Assembly (NCBI RefSeq): GCF_016429255.1
Contig: NZ_JAELUG010000010.1
Span: 1 to 64,000, forward strand
Length of the DNA stretch: 64,000 nt
Reading direction: 5' to 3'
From: Rhizobium sp. ASV8
GTDB lineage: Bacteria; Pseudomonadota; Alphaproteobacteria; Rhizobiales; Rhizobiaceae
Positions 1 to 7,506 of this stretch are shown in pieces. The notes under the pieces are model-generated. The model did not search any database, was not told where the DNA came from, and saw only the letters and a list, made by a program, of their open reading frames with translations. The translations under genes were made by a program, and so were the position numbers. Each line of letters begins with the position of its first letter. Position 1 is the stretch's first letter.

Positions 1-90
1 GCCGATTGCCGCGACGAGAGGGCCGGCATGCGCCACATCCGCCATCAGCCAGAAGCTGAGGACGTTCAAAATCAGAATGAGATATTTCAT
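1..90 (-). CDS. N-terminus of an exported phage tail-tip or fibre protein (partial)
   Basis: Only the first 30 codons are in the window. They begin MKYLILILNVLSFWLMADVA and continue with HAGP, which is a convincing signal peptide with an AHA-G cleavage region. The gene is the next one leftward after the DUF6950 gene in the tail operon, where related phages keep a large host-specificity or tail-tip protein. The function is inferred from position only. The gene runs off the left edge, so it is partial by window limit and not visibly broken. Confidence 0.5.
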   Translation of the reverse strand, partial: MKYLILILNVLSFWLMADVAHAGPLVAAIG

Positions 91-190
91 GGATCGCACG
101 ACCTCGATTGGCGCATGGAAAAGGATCGTCGCAACCAAGGCTGCGCCGAAATGTCACCGGTCAGGGATAAAATTGATGTCGAGGGGCTGC

Positions 191-619
191 CTAGCCGACC
201 TTGAAGGCTCGCCCGGCATCGAGCAGGTCGACAGTGCCAAGCCCGGTCTCGCGCAGCACGAAGATGCGTTCGCCATTGACGACGCCGAGCGCGTAGCCGA
301 AGGGACCCTCATGCGGGATGGCGGCGATATCGCCGATGCCGGCCGCACTCGGATGGATCTCGGGCAGCATGCTGGCGACGAGATCGGCAAGATTGTCGAA
401 GCCCGCTGCCTTCATCGTTTTCAAGGCACCCGCTGCGGTCGAGTATTCGCCACGAAACTGCGCGGCGCAATCGACGCCGGTGATCGCCAGCACCAGATTG
501 CCGGCAAGCCCCGGTCCGCAATCATGGCTACCCCAGGCAAAGGGCGTGCGCTTCAACCGATCGATCTCGGCGACGAAGCAAGCGCGCCAGTTCTTGACCC
601 TGATGAGATCGCTGTTCAT
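191..619 (-). CDS. DUF6950-type phage tail protein, probable cell-wall peptidase position
   Basis: The product is 142 residues. It has a conserved FAWGSHDCG segment about residue 30, in which Cys could be a nucleophile, and a later PHEGPFGYALG segment that could supply the His. This layout resembles NlpC/P60 and DUF6950 proteins, which sit between the DUF2163-like hub and the tail-tip protein in alphaproteobacterial phages and gene transfer agents. I chose the ATG at 619 because it overlaps the upstream stop as ATGA and follows a GGGGG-rich ribosome site. A longer in-frame start at 643 would overlap the upstream gene. Peptidase activity during DNA injection is inferred, not shown. Confidence 0.65.
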   Translation of the reverse strand: MNSDLIRVKNWRACFVAEIDRLKRTPFAWGSHDCGPGLAGNLVLAITGVDCAAQFRGEYSTAAGALKTMKAAGFDNLADLVASMLPEIHPSAAGIGDIAAIPHEGPFGYALGVVNGERIFVLRETGLGTVDLLDAGRAFKVG

Positions 620-1236
620 TTCTGCCCCCAGGGGATCTGCCAATTGGCGACGGTGCTGGAATAGAGGCCGAATTCATCGCCGCTGCGGCGCTTCTGGCCT
701 TCGTAGGAAGATTTGGCCGGGTTGGTGCGCTCCAGCATGGCGATGGCGGCGGAGATGGCGGATATTTCGATATCCCCATCCTGCCCCACGGCCGGCGTCT
801 TCACCGGCGCGCCATCGGCAACGCCGAGAAAGGCGATTTCCGGGGCCGCACTCGGCTGCCGGGTGCCGGTATCGAACGTCATGTCGTGGATTTCGATCGG
901 CGCCAGCCGCAGATCGTAGCCGCGCACAAGCTGCTGCGCGACGGGCGCGATCTGGCCGATGGTGATGGTCACGGTCTGGATCGTCAGATCGGCCGTGCGC
1001 GGTATCGGGCTCACCTTCAGATTGAGGCCGCCATAATAGGTGCGCGCCTCGGCCAAACCGGTGACGCCTGAGATGACGGTGATATTGATGTCGTCATCGC
1101 CGGTCCAGAAGCCGATCGAGGCGGGAGCGCCGCTGGCGATATCCTTGCCGGTGATCCAGACGAAACGACGGGGCACAAGCCCCTTGTCGCACGCGCCGGT
1201 CAGCGCCGCGAAGAAGGCAGAGGTGATGTTTTTCAT
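616..1236 (-). CDS. Phage tail (DUF2163-like hub) protein
   Basis: The product is 206 residues and starts MKNITSAFFAALTGACD. The C-terminus has the pattern RRSGDEFGLYSSTVANWQIP, which is common in tail proteins lying two genes after the tape measure. The position (tape measure, tail protein, this gene, peptidase-like gene) matches the order seen in lambdoid and gene-transfer-agent tails, where DUF2163-type proteins form the baseplate hub. It is shorter than the roughly 290 residues of the gene-transfer-agent hub, so homology is tentative. It is translationally coupled to the next gene through ATGA. Confidence 0.65.
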   Translation of the reverse strand: MKNITSAFFAALTGACDKGLVPRRFVWITGKDIASGAPASIGFWTGDDDINITVISGVTGLAEARTYYGGLNLKVSPIPRTADLTIQTVTITIGQIAPVAQQLVRGYDLRLAPIEIHDMTFDTGTRQPSAAPEIAFLGVADGAPVKTPAVGQDGDIEISAISAAIAMLERTNPAKSSYEGQKRRSGDEFGLYSSTVANWQIPWGQK

Positions 1237-1239
1237 CGT

Positions 1240-1887
1240 CTATTTCTTCTGGATGATCTTGAAGGTGGCGCCCGAGGTGATCGGGCCGCTCGCGGTGCCG
1301 GGATTGTGGCTGCCCGGCATGACCAGGCATTTGCAGGCCGGGAGCAGAAGCGTCACGCCGAGACCGGCCGCAAAGCCCGCCGGCAGATGCGGGAAGACGC
1401 CGAAGACGGGCGTCACCCCCTGCCCGTCGGCACCAACCGTTTCCGAGACTTCGAGAAAGGCGGAGCGTGCGCCGCCATAGCCGACCTGCATCTTGTCGCC
1501 GACCGTCAACCGATAGCCGGCCGGCAGGCCCTTGAGACTGAGCGAGGCATTGTCGGCCCCGAGCGCTGCGACACTGACCGCAGCGCTCCCGAGCTTCGTC
1601 CCATCGGGGTCGGCCTGCGGATATTTCGACAGCGGATCATAAAGAAAAAGCGCCTCCTGGGCGCCGTGTAGCTTGCGGATGCGGGCGGCGATCTGTTTCG
1701 CCTCCGCATTGTACATGTCGGAGAGCGTCACCGTGCCGGTCCAGAGCGGCGGCGCCAGCTCCGCCTGCCAGACCCGGCCATCGCCGGAGCCGGAAAGCTC
1801 GTCGTTACGCTGAATGTCCCAGACGATGCTGGAGATCTTCAGAAGATCGGCAAAGGCCGGCAAGCTGTAGGGATAGGAAACGGCCAT
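1240..1887 (-). CDS. Phage distal tail protein
   Basis: The product is 215 residues, beginning MAVSYPYSLPAFADLLKISS. It is rich in beta-type segments and short Gly/Ala turns, as expected for a distal-tail structural protein. Its start overlaps the tape-measure stop as TGATG and follows a GGAGG ribosome site, so the two are coupled. The place directly after the tape measure is where distal tail or DUF2460-like proteins occur. I do not see a diagnostic motif, so the specific family is uncertain. Confidence 0.6.
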   Translation of the reverse strand: MAVSYPYSLPAFADLLKISSIVWDIQRNDELSGSGDGRVWQAELAPPLWTGTVTLSDMYNAEAKQIAARIRKLHGAQEALFLYDPLSKYPQADPDGTKLGSAAVSVAALGADNASLSLKGLPAGYRLTVGDKMQVGYGGARSAFLEVSETVGADGQGVTPVFGVFPHLPAGFAAGLGVTLLLPACKCLVMPGSHNPGTASGPITSGATFKIIQKK

Positions 1888-4541
1888 CAGCGCCTCCGGG
1901 GATTGCGGTTGATCTGCGCGACGCGATCGGGAAGCTGCTGATTGAAATCATTCAGCCCCTGCCGCGTCGAACTCTGCGCTTCCGATTGCGCGACATTCTT
2001 CACATAGGCCTTGAGATTGCCGTCCTCATCGACGGAAACGCCGACCGTGACATGCACGCCGGAAGCGGAGCCGATGCCATCGTTCTGGTTGTCGGCCCGG
2101 AGGCGACGGACGGGAACGGCAGCATCCGGCTGCGCCGGCACCAATTGCGGCCCGACCTCGCCGACCACCCCCCCATCGGCATAGCCGCGCCGCCCAAGCC
2201 GCATTGCCTCGACGACGCCGACGCCGCCTGCCCGGGCGATATCCTTCTGGCTCCAGACGACCTCGCCGGCATGAACGATGCCGACTGGCTCATAGACGCC
2301 GCCATAGCCGGTGTAGCCACCGTTTGCAAATCCGCTGGGGCGTGGCATCGGGATCGGAATGTTTGAGCCGGTTGGCAAGGTTACCTCGCTCCCTCCTCCG
2401 AACCCCAACAAATTGAGAAGGCCACCGAAGAAACCGCCACCTCCGCCACTGCCAGCAGCACTGTTGACCTGGAACAGACTGTTGAGCACATCGTTCAGCA
2501 ACCTGTCGGAGATCTTTTTGAGTACGGTGACCGCAGCGTTCCCCATGGACTTCCAAAAACCCTCACCGCTGCGCAAGCCGTTGACCAGCGTCGTGGTGAA
2601 ATCGCCGGCAAGCTCGCGGGCATATTTCAGCTGTTCGTTATAGCGAATGATATTGGCCGAGGCCGAATTCATGTCGACCGGCAGGCCATATTGCTTCTGT
2701 GTCGAAGCAACCGTCTGATCGATGGTCGAGCGGCCCATCTGTTCCTGCTGGAGCTGGATATCGCCCGCGAGCTTGGCATTAGCGGTTGCAGTCGCCAAAG
2801 CATTGTACTGTGCAATTTTGTTCTTGATATCTTGTATTTGGCCGGGCGCTGCAGCATGAGACTTGTCTTCTGTCGCGCGCAAAAGCTCCAAATTCATTTT
2901 CAAGGTTTCGACGGCAATGCTGTTAAGCCCGATAGTTTGTGCTTCCGTGTTCATTTGTTCGATACGCGACTCGACAGATTTTTGCAGAGTATCGTATGCG
3001 CTCGTAGCCTCCTGGGCCGGGCGAACCATGTCACGGTTGGAGCCGCGCGCTGATCCTCCGTCGGTAGTTGTTGACGGCTGAAATGCCTTTTTTTGTGCGT
3101 TCAGACGTTCGCGTATATCGCTGTATTTGAGAGGAGTACCAACATCTGGACCAAATCGATCATCGAAGTTTTTTACGCGCCTAACCGTTTCCTCTTGGGA
3201 GTATCGGCTGAAATGAGGCGTCGTACGCACCGCGTTGTCTAAACCTTGAACATTCTTCATTGCTTGTAGGGCGATCAAACCAAATTGCCGAATTTCCTCC
3301 AAAGCCTGAGAGAGATCAGGATGAGCGTTACTAAGTTCGCGGATTTTCTGATTCAGTTCTTCTGCACTGCTTTGATTTGCTTGCAAATTTCGAAAAAGAT
3401 CCTCAAGCACCCGTTGAGGTTCCTGCAGTTTACTTGCACCAAAGGGATTTATTCTATTAACCTTATCCTGCATCTCGGCAAATGCCTGTGCAACAGGGTC
3501 GATCTTATCACGCAAGACCGATAGTTTACTTTGAGCCGCAACTGCGCTGCTCGAGTATTCTCGCAGCTTTCCCGCAACTTCCTCTGTTATTTTACCGGAA
3601 TTCTGAAGCTCAATTATCTCATTCTGAAATTCTATCGCCTTTATCTTCCCAGATTCAATCGATTTATTGAATCTGTCGATGGCTTCTATCGCCGGATCAA
3701 AAGTAGTTGGCGGTATATATACTATCTGATCGGCGTAAGGCGCTTGCTGCCCAAGCATATCCGCAAGAATTGAACGAGACGCCTTTTCACCCTCGGCTTT
3801 GAGCGTCTTCTGGGCGTTTTTGTAATCGTCTTTCAGATTGGCGCTTGTAATAGCTGGGCCTAGCTTTAAAGCCTCTTCTTTTTGCTCGTTCATTTTCTGA
3901 TAAGTCGGCCCGAGCTCTGCTATATGCTCTGCATGTTGCTTCAGTATCTCGTCAACGCTCTTAACGTCTCGGCCAGCATTTAAAAAATACTGAACTACGG
4001 CAGCTCCTGCGAAGGTGAGCGCCTGCGTTACTAAACCTATGGGATTAAGCATGGTTAGAAATGCACTGCCTAAACCCTTCACAAGCCCAGTAAGTCCCCC
4101 CGCTCCACTGAGCATTTCACCCAATTTTCCGCCTTGTTGAAGGGCAATCATAAATGGGGAGTCGCCACTTGCCATTCGGGTACCCATTTCAATGAGGACA
4201 TCCTTCAGGTCTTTCGCCTTTATGCTCAGCGCCTCGATTGAATTCTGGTTGCCCTGGCTTTCTGCAATCATGCTGGTGAGTGAACCCGCAACCCTGTCAA
4301 CGGCTCCCGCTGTAGAAGAATAGCTATTCTTCCATTCTATCATGCCAGCCGTCGCTTTGCCGATCGCTCCTGTGTTTGAGGCCGCTTTGACGCCTAGCGT
4401 GCTAATCGCGCGAGCCGCCGCCCCTACTTCCATCTCAACGTTGCCTGCCGCAACAGCAACACGATTTATCCCTGCAGCAGCCTGATCGACACCAACGATC
4501 GTGAACTTCACACCCAAAGTTGCAATATCTGTCACTGGCAT
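1887..4541 (-). CDS. Phage tail tape measure protein
   Basis: The product is 884 residues, the longest in the tail operon. Its residues 1-150 resemble the prophage tail length tape-measure domain (TMP_2), including a DSPFMIALQQGGKLGEMLS segment near 128-146. A hydrophobic stretch follows at about 155-190. The middle is helical and rich in Gln, Glu and Lys, and a Gly-rich hydrophobic patch lies near 695-720. The protein would set tail length and pass through the membrane during DNA entry. By eye the part encoded at about 2800-4540 is clearly AT-richer than the 3' third, suggesting a mosaic gene whose N-terminal portion was exchanged together with the adjoining AT-rich cargo. Confidence 0.9.
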   Translation of the reverse strand: MPVTDIATLGVKFTIVGVDQAAAGINRVAVAAGNVEMEVGAAARAISTLGVKAASNTGAIGKATAGMIEWKNSYSSTAGAVDRVAGSLTSMIAESQGNQNSIEALSIKAKDLKDVLIEMGTRMASGDSPFMIALQQGGKLGEMLSGAGGLTGLVKGLGSAFLTMLNPIGLVTQALTFAGAAVVQYFLNAGRDVKSVDEILKQHAEHIAELGPTYQKMNEQKEEALKLGPAITSANLKDDYKNAQKTLKAEGEKASRSILADMLGQQAPYADQIVYIPPTTFDPAIEAIDRFNKSIESGKIKAIEFQNEIIELQNSGKITEEVAGKLREYSSSAVAAQSKLSVLRDKIDPVAQAFAEMQDKVNRINPFGASKLQEPQRVLEDLFRNLQANQSSAEELNQKIRELSNAHPDLSQALEEIRQFGLIALQAMKNVQGLDNAVRTTPHFSRYSQEETVRRVKNFDDRFGPDVGTPLKYSDIRERLNAQKKAFQPSTTTDGGSARGSNRDMVRPAQEATSAYDTLQKSVESRIEQMNTEAQTIGLNSIAVETLKMNLELLRATEDKSHAAAPGQIQDIKNKIAQYNALATATANAKLAGDIQLQQEQMGRSTIDQTVASTQKQYGLPVDMNSASANIIRYNEQLKYARELAGDFTTTLVNGLRSGEGFWKSMGNAAVTVLKKISDRLLNDVLNSLFQVNSAAGSGGGGGFFGGLLNLLGFGGGSEVTLPTGSNIPIPMPRPSGFANGGYTGYGGVYEPVGIVHAGEVVWSQKDIARAGGVGVVEAMRLGRRGYADGGVVGEVGPQLVPAQPDAAVPVRRLRADNQNDGIGSASGVHVTVGVSVDEDGNLKAYVKNVAQSEAQSSTRQGLNDFNQQLPDRVAQINRNPRRR

Positions 4542-4580
4542 ACCTTTTCAAAACATGCGAAATACAACCCTGCGCTTTGA

Positions 4581-5036
4581 ATGGGGGATTTCGTGATTAG
4601 ATTGTGGAGATTGGTGAGCGTAGCTTTTTTGCTGCCAGCCATTGGCGGCTGTAGCTCTTCTGAATCGAAATTGGTGACCGTGTGCGAAGAAGTTTTGAAA
4701 TTGAGACTTTTAGCACCGGGAGGATACAAGCGGGTCGAAATTGAAGAATCCAAAGAGCCTCTCGGCCGCGACGACTACAAACGTTATTTGGCCGGGGACG
4801 AATATGGGCCGCTCATCCAGGGAGCCAGGATGAAGGATTTTGACCAAGGCCGGGTAAAACCTCTGATGTTTGAGGTTCTTATAACTTACGATGCTCCTAA
4901 CGCTTATGGCACACCAATTCGCGGCACCTCCAGATGTCAGTATCCAACTGACAATGAAGACACCTCCAAAGCGGATCGTCTCTACGTAATGGTTGACGGC
5001 AAAACGAACGCTGAGTGGTTAGTGACGCAGCGTTAA
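4581..5036 (+). CDS. Putative prophage-encoded lipoprotein (moron)
   Basis: The product is 151 residues with a lipoprotein signal peptide: a basic start (MGDFVIRLWR), a hydrophobic core, and a lipobox LPAIGGC that puts the lipidated Cys at residue 24. The mature part is hydrophilic and unrecognised, with a few Tyr-rich segments and a second Cys pair. It lies 39 bp from the tape-measure start but runs in the opposite direction, inside the tail operon, and is AT-rich like the next two cargo genes. Such lysogenic-conversion genes often encode envelope proteins that exclude other phages, but that role is a guess from position. Confidence 0.7.
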   Translation: MGDFVIRLWRLVSVAFLLPAIGGCSSSESKLVTVCEEVLKLRLLAPGGYKRVEIEESKEPLGRDDYKRYLAGDEYGPLIQGARMKDFDQGRVKPLMFEVLITYDAPNAYGTPIRGTSRCQYPTDNEDTSKADRLYVMVDGKTNAEWLVTQR

Positions 5037-5053
5037 CAGGCACGGTAGTGACA

Positions 5054-5320
5054 ATGAAGCCTCAACTACTTCTGACTGCATTCTTCGCATGTACAATCAT
5101 CACCCAAGCCTTAGCTGACGACGAGCACAAGCGTCTTCAGCTGACCGGTAAAGTCATTGATGGTGTGAACGTGAGTTTCATGATTGCTTATCAATGCCGC
5201 GATGCGCTTGGCCCAACATACTACAATGCAATTCGGACGTATGCCGAGAAGGTGTTTCAGCAAATCGGCTTGTCACCGGAAATGGCGGCACAACGAGTTA
5301 ACAGACTTGAATTACGGTGA
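5054..5320 (+). pseudogene. Secreted moron protein truncated by a RAYT element
   Basis: The ATG at 5054 opens an 88-residue frame with a signal peptide (MKPQLLLTAFFACTIITQAL, then ADD). The mature part aligns with the intact 131-residue protein at 6129..6524: MIAYQCRDALGPTYYNAIR against LIAYTCRDALGVAYYNAVR. The alignment stops at NRLE against DTLE, and the last codons (TTA CGG TGA) belong to the left inverted repeat of the transposase element. About 45 residues of the C-terminus, including a conserved second Cys, are missing and no remnant follows the element. It could still make a short secreted product, but I regard it as broken. Confidence 0.75.
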
Positions 5321-5329
5321 CAGTGCACT
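5311..5329 (+). repeat. RAYT left inverted repeat
   Basis: attacggtgacagtgcact is a perfect 19-bp inverted match to 6038-6056. It contains the TGA that terminates the upstream truncated gene. Confidence 0.9.
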
Positions 5330-5361
5330 CAATAGACTTTCAAATCTAACCAACACATCCA

Positions 5362-6039
5362 ATGGCCCGTCTCGCTCGTATCGTCGTCCCTGATATTCCA
5401 CATCATGTTACACAACGCGGCAACGGGCGGGCGCAAACCTTCTTTTGCGATGATGACTATGCGCTCTATCGCGATCTCCTGGCCCATCATTGTCGTGCCG
5501 CCGGTGTAGAAGTCTGGGGCTGGGTGTTGATGCCCAATCATGTTCACCTCATCCTTGTTCCAGCGGATGCTGACGGTATTCGCCGCGCACTATCTCGCAT
5601 TCATCGCACCTATGCCGGCCATATCCATGCAAGGCTGCGCCGGACCGGCCATTTCTGGCAGGGTCGCTTCGGTTGTGTCGCCATGGATGAAGAGCATCTG
5701 GCGGCGGCGCTCCGCTACGTCGCCCTCAATCCGGTGCGCGCCCGCCTTGTCGAGCGGGTCGCCGATTGGCGATGGTCGAGTGTCGCGGCCCAACTTGGAC
5801 TGATTGAGGATGACGGCGTCACGACCACAACACCGGTTCGCGCTCGCTTTCCCGATTTCGCCGCCCTCCTCACTGCCGGAGAAGAAGAGATGGCGTTTAC
5901 CGCGCTTCGCCGAGCCGAAAGCATCGGCCGCCCCATCGGCAATACCAACTTTCTCGACCGGCTCGAAGACGTCACCGACGCCGCGATCAAGCCGGCTCGC
6001 CGCGGCCGCAAAGCCAAGGTCGTCGTTGAAGGAAATTAG
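5362..6039 (+). CDS. REP-associated tyrosine transposase (Y1_Tnp family)
   Basis: The product is 225 residues. The N-terminus has HHVTQRGNGRAQTFF, then the metal-binding HVH motif within MPNHVHLILVP at residues 58-67, and the helix RYVALNPVRARLV with the probable catalytic Tyr at 119. This is the IS200-like TnpA fold used by RAYT proteins, which nick and rejoin single-stranded REP DNA. The basic C-terminus (PARRGRKAKVVVEGN) is also typical. The gene is GC-rich, unlike the AT-rich genes on both sides, which marks it as a later insertion. All motifs appear intact, so it may be active. Confidence 0.9.
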   Translation: MARLARIVVPDIPHHVTQRGNGRAQTFFCDDDYALYRDLLAHHCRAAGVEVWGWVLMPNHVHLILVPADADGIRRALSRIHRTYAGHIHARLRRTGHFWQGRFGCVAMDEEHLAAALRYVALNPVRARLVERVADWRWSSVAAQLGLIEDDGVTTTTPVRARFPDFAALLTAGEEEMAFTALRRAESIGRPIGNTNFLDRLEDVTDAAIKPARRGRKAKVVVEGN

Positions 6040-6056
6040 TGCACTGTCACCGTAAT
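6038..6056 (-). repeat. RAYT right inverted repeat
   Basis: agtgcactgtcaccgtaat is the exact reverse complement of 5311-5329. It includes the transposase stop codon region. Confidence 0.9.
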
Positions 6057-6128
6057 CCCTCAATCCTAAGCTTTCCTTTTTGGTGAATCTCGCCCTATTA
6101 TTAGAGAGGGACAATCAGAGGTATATAA

Positions 6129-6524
6129 ATGAAGACGTCGCGAACTATATTGGCGATTTTTACTTTGGCATTTACCACGGAGACATCGGTCGCTGCAGAT
6201 CAAAAGTGGATTCAGTTGCTGCAAGATGTTAGCGACAGAGCTTCAACGGCGTTCTTGATTGCATATACGTGCCGTGATGCTCTTGGAGTGGCCTACTATA
6301 ATGCAGTTCGAGCATATGGAGAGCAGGCGTTGCGGCAAAGTGGCGCTTCACCAGAAGCAATTAAGAATAAATTCGACACCCTTGAAAGCAATTTTAAGTT
6401 TGACGAAAACCTGTTGCACGAAGGAGACGCAATAAAGTGCGTATGGATGACAACCGAGGCTAACAGAGTTTTTCACGCATCGGTGACCGCCTTTGCCGAT
6501 TATAATCTCTCTACAAAACCGTGA
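6129..6524 (+). CDS. Small secreted moron protein, intact paralog
   Basis: The product is 131 residues with a signal peptide (MKTSRTILAIFTLAFTTETSVAA) and a mature domain of about 108 residues containing two Cys: one in YTCRDALGVAYYN and one in DAIKCVWMTTEAN. They could form one disulfide in the periplasm. It is clearly paralogous to the truncated protein encoded at 5054..5320. AT-rich composition and orientation match the lipoprotein gene at 4581, so the three formed one cargo cassette before the transposase arrived. The family is unknown to me. A periplasmic immunity or superinfection-exclusion role is possible but unsupported by motif. Confidence 0.7.
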   Translation: MKTSRTILAIFTLAFTTETSVAADQKWIQLLQDVSDRASTAFLIAYTCRDALGVAYYNAVRAYGEQALRQSGASPEAIKNKFDTLESNFKFDENLLHEGDAIKCVWMTTEANRVFHASVTAFADYNLSTKP

Positions 6525-6692
6525 ATTGTTCTCGATTCATTAAAATGTGTAGATGAAACAGTCTCACTGCGATACCGACTCGTCTCTCACGTCGCAAGTT
6601 GACACCACCGTGGATGGGCCGACTTCGCTTGAGTGGAGTTACAGCAACATGAAGTCACATTGGGGTCATTTGTAGCGGAGCGGCCAGACCCC
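6525..6692. other. Short gap between cargo cassette and tail genes
   Basis: This stretch separates the rightward cargo genes from the leftward tail-chaperone genes. I see no gene, and no strong terminator for either direction. It marks the junction between AT-rich cargo and GC-rich phage core. Confidence 0.4.
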
Positions 6693-7058
6693 CTACCCCG
6701 CCTCTCGCGCCCTGATCGCCTCTGTCTCCTCCTCCACCGCCTGGCAATAGCGCCCGTCCATCGCCTTCAGCACGGCGATGTCCTCACGGCGCAGGAGATT
6801 GCCGGTCAGTTGCAGCCAGGCCAGTATTTCCTGGTGGGAGAGCGGCGCCGGGCCGGAAAAGCCGGGAGCCTGCGCCGAGCGCAGGTCCCAGAACCAGTCC
6901 CAGAGCGCATGGCCGGCCTCCGGCACCTCGGCCTCCGGGCTTAAAAGCTCGAAGGCCTCGTTGCGTTCGCGTCGGGTCTCGCCGTTTGTATCGCGCACGC
7001 AATCATAGCGCGCAACGATCCCTACGGCTTCTGAAAGCCCTTCGGCAAGCTCTTCATA
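6693..7058 (-). CDS. Tail assembly chaperone, -1 frame extension (gpT-like)
   Basis: This open frame has no convincing start of its own. It encodes about 121 residues (YEELAEGLSEAVGIVARYDC and onward, with WDWFWDLRSAQAPGF later) and overlaps the end of the preceding chaperone gene in the -1 frame. At the overlap the zero frame reads GCA AAT TTT ATG, containing the slippery heptamer A AAT TTT. A -1 slip there continues directly into this frame, giving a fusion of about 243 residues. That is the G/GT arrangement known from lambda-type tails, in which the T part binds the tail tube protein. The 5' limit given is the slip point. Confidence 0.75.
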   Translation of the reverse strand, partial: YEELAEGLSEAVGIVARYDCVRDTNGETRRERNEAFELLSPEAEVPEAGHALWDWFWDLRSAQAPGFSGPAPLSHQEILAWLQLTGNLLRREDIAVLKAMDGRYCQAVEEETEAIRAREAG

Positions 7059-7423
7059 AAATTTGCGCGGTCCTCCGAGGCGCCGGCCACCTGATCGTAG
7101 ATCCAGCCGGCGTCCTCGACGACTTCGCGGGCCTTCTCGAAGGAGAGCACCGGCTGCTCGCCCTTCCACTGCTGCTCGCCCCAGTTCCAGGAAGCGATGG
7201 CGGCGGCCGCTTTGTCGAGATATTCGGCCTCGACCTTACTGGTGGTCAGCTTCTTCTTGCGGCTGGCGAGAAAGCGGTCGCTATGCTGGCGAACGATCTT
7301 CTTCACCTCGTTGCTCTCGGCCGAGCGGATCATGAAGGAGATGCCGAGCGGCTCCTCGGTGGCCGGATGCAGGAGCTGCAGCTCGAAGAGATCTTCGGAA
7401 TTGACGAGACTGGAGATATCCAA
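7022..7423 (-). CDS. Tail assembly chaperone (gpG-like)
   Basis: The product is 133 residues starting MDISSLVNSEDLFELQLLHP, with a charged middle and SWNWGEQQWKGEQPVLSFEK near residue 85-105. It lies between the tail tube gene and the tape measure, the standard position of the tail assembly chaperone. The zero-frame stop is TAG at 7022-7024. Most ribosomes would stop there and a minority would shift into the -1 frame at 7058-7064. The chaperones coat the tape measure and recruit tube subunits, and they are absent from the finished particle. Confidence 0.75.
   Translation of the reverse strand: MDISSLVNSEDLFELQLLHPATEEPLGISFMIRSAESNEVKKIVRQHSDRFLASRKKKLTTSKVEAEYLDKAAAAIASWNWGEQQWKGEQPVLSFEKAREVVEDAGWIYDQVAGASEDRANFMKSLPKGFQKP
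7058..7064 (-). other. Probable programmed -1 frameshift site (A AAT TTT)
   Basis: On the minus strand the heptamer AAATTTT fits X XXY YYZ in the reading frame of the upstream chaperone (codons AAT and TTT). It sits 12 codons before that gene's stop and within the overlap with the -1 frame. In this GC-rich gene an A/T heptamer in exactly this phase is unlikely by chance. Downstream sequence is GC-containing and could form structure, which I did not compute. Confidence 0.75.
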
Positions 7424-7506
7424 GGAAACACCTTATCGGTTGGGAGATGTGAAGGTAGCTCCGCGCCGCGGGAGAGCGACGCGGGCAAGGTTCCGTAAGA
7501 TCGCGC

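Larger units (their letters stand above)
5311..6056 (+). mobile_element. REP-associated tyrosine transposase (RAYT) unit with 19-bp inverted ends
   Basis: The unit is bounded by attacggtgacagtgcact (5311-5329) and its exact reverse complement (6038-6056). Between them is a single Y1-type transposase gene whose stop codon lies inside the right repeat. The ends are typical of RAYT/REP modules, in which a single-strand HUH-like transposase acts on its flanking palindromic repeats. The left end supplies the stop codon of the truncated secreted-protein gene. No target-site duplication is evident, as expected for this enzyme class. Confidence 0.85.
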
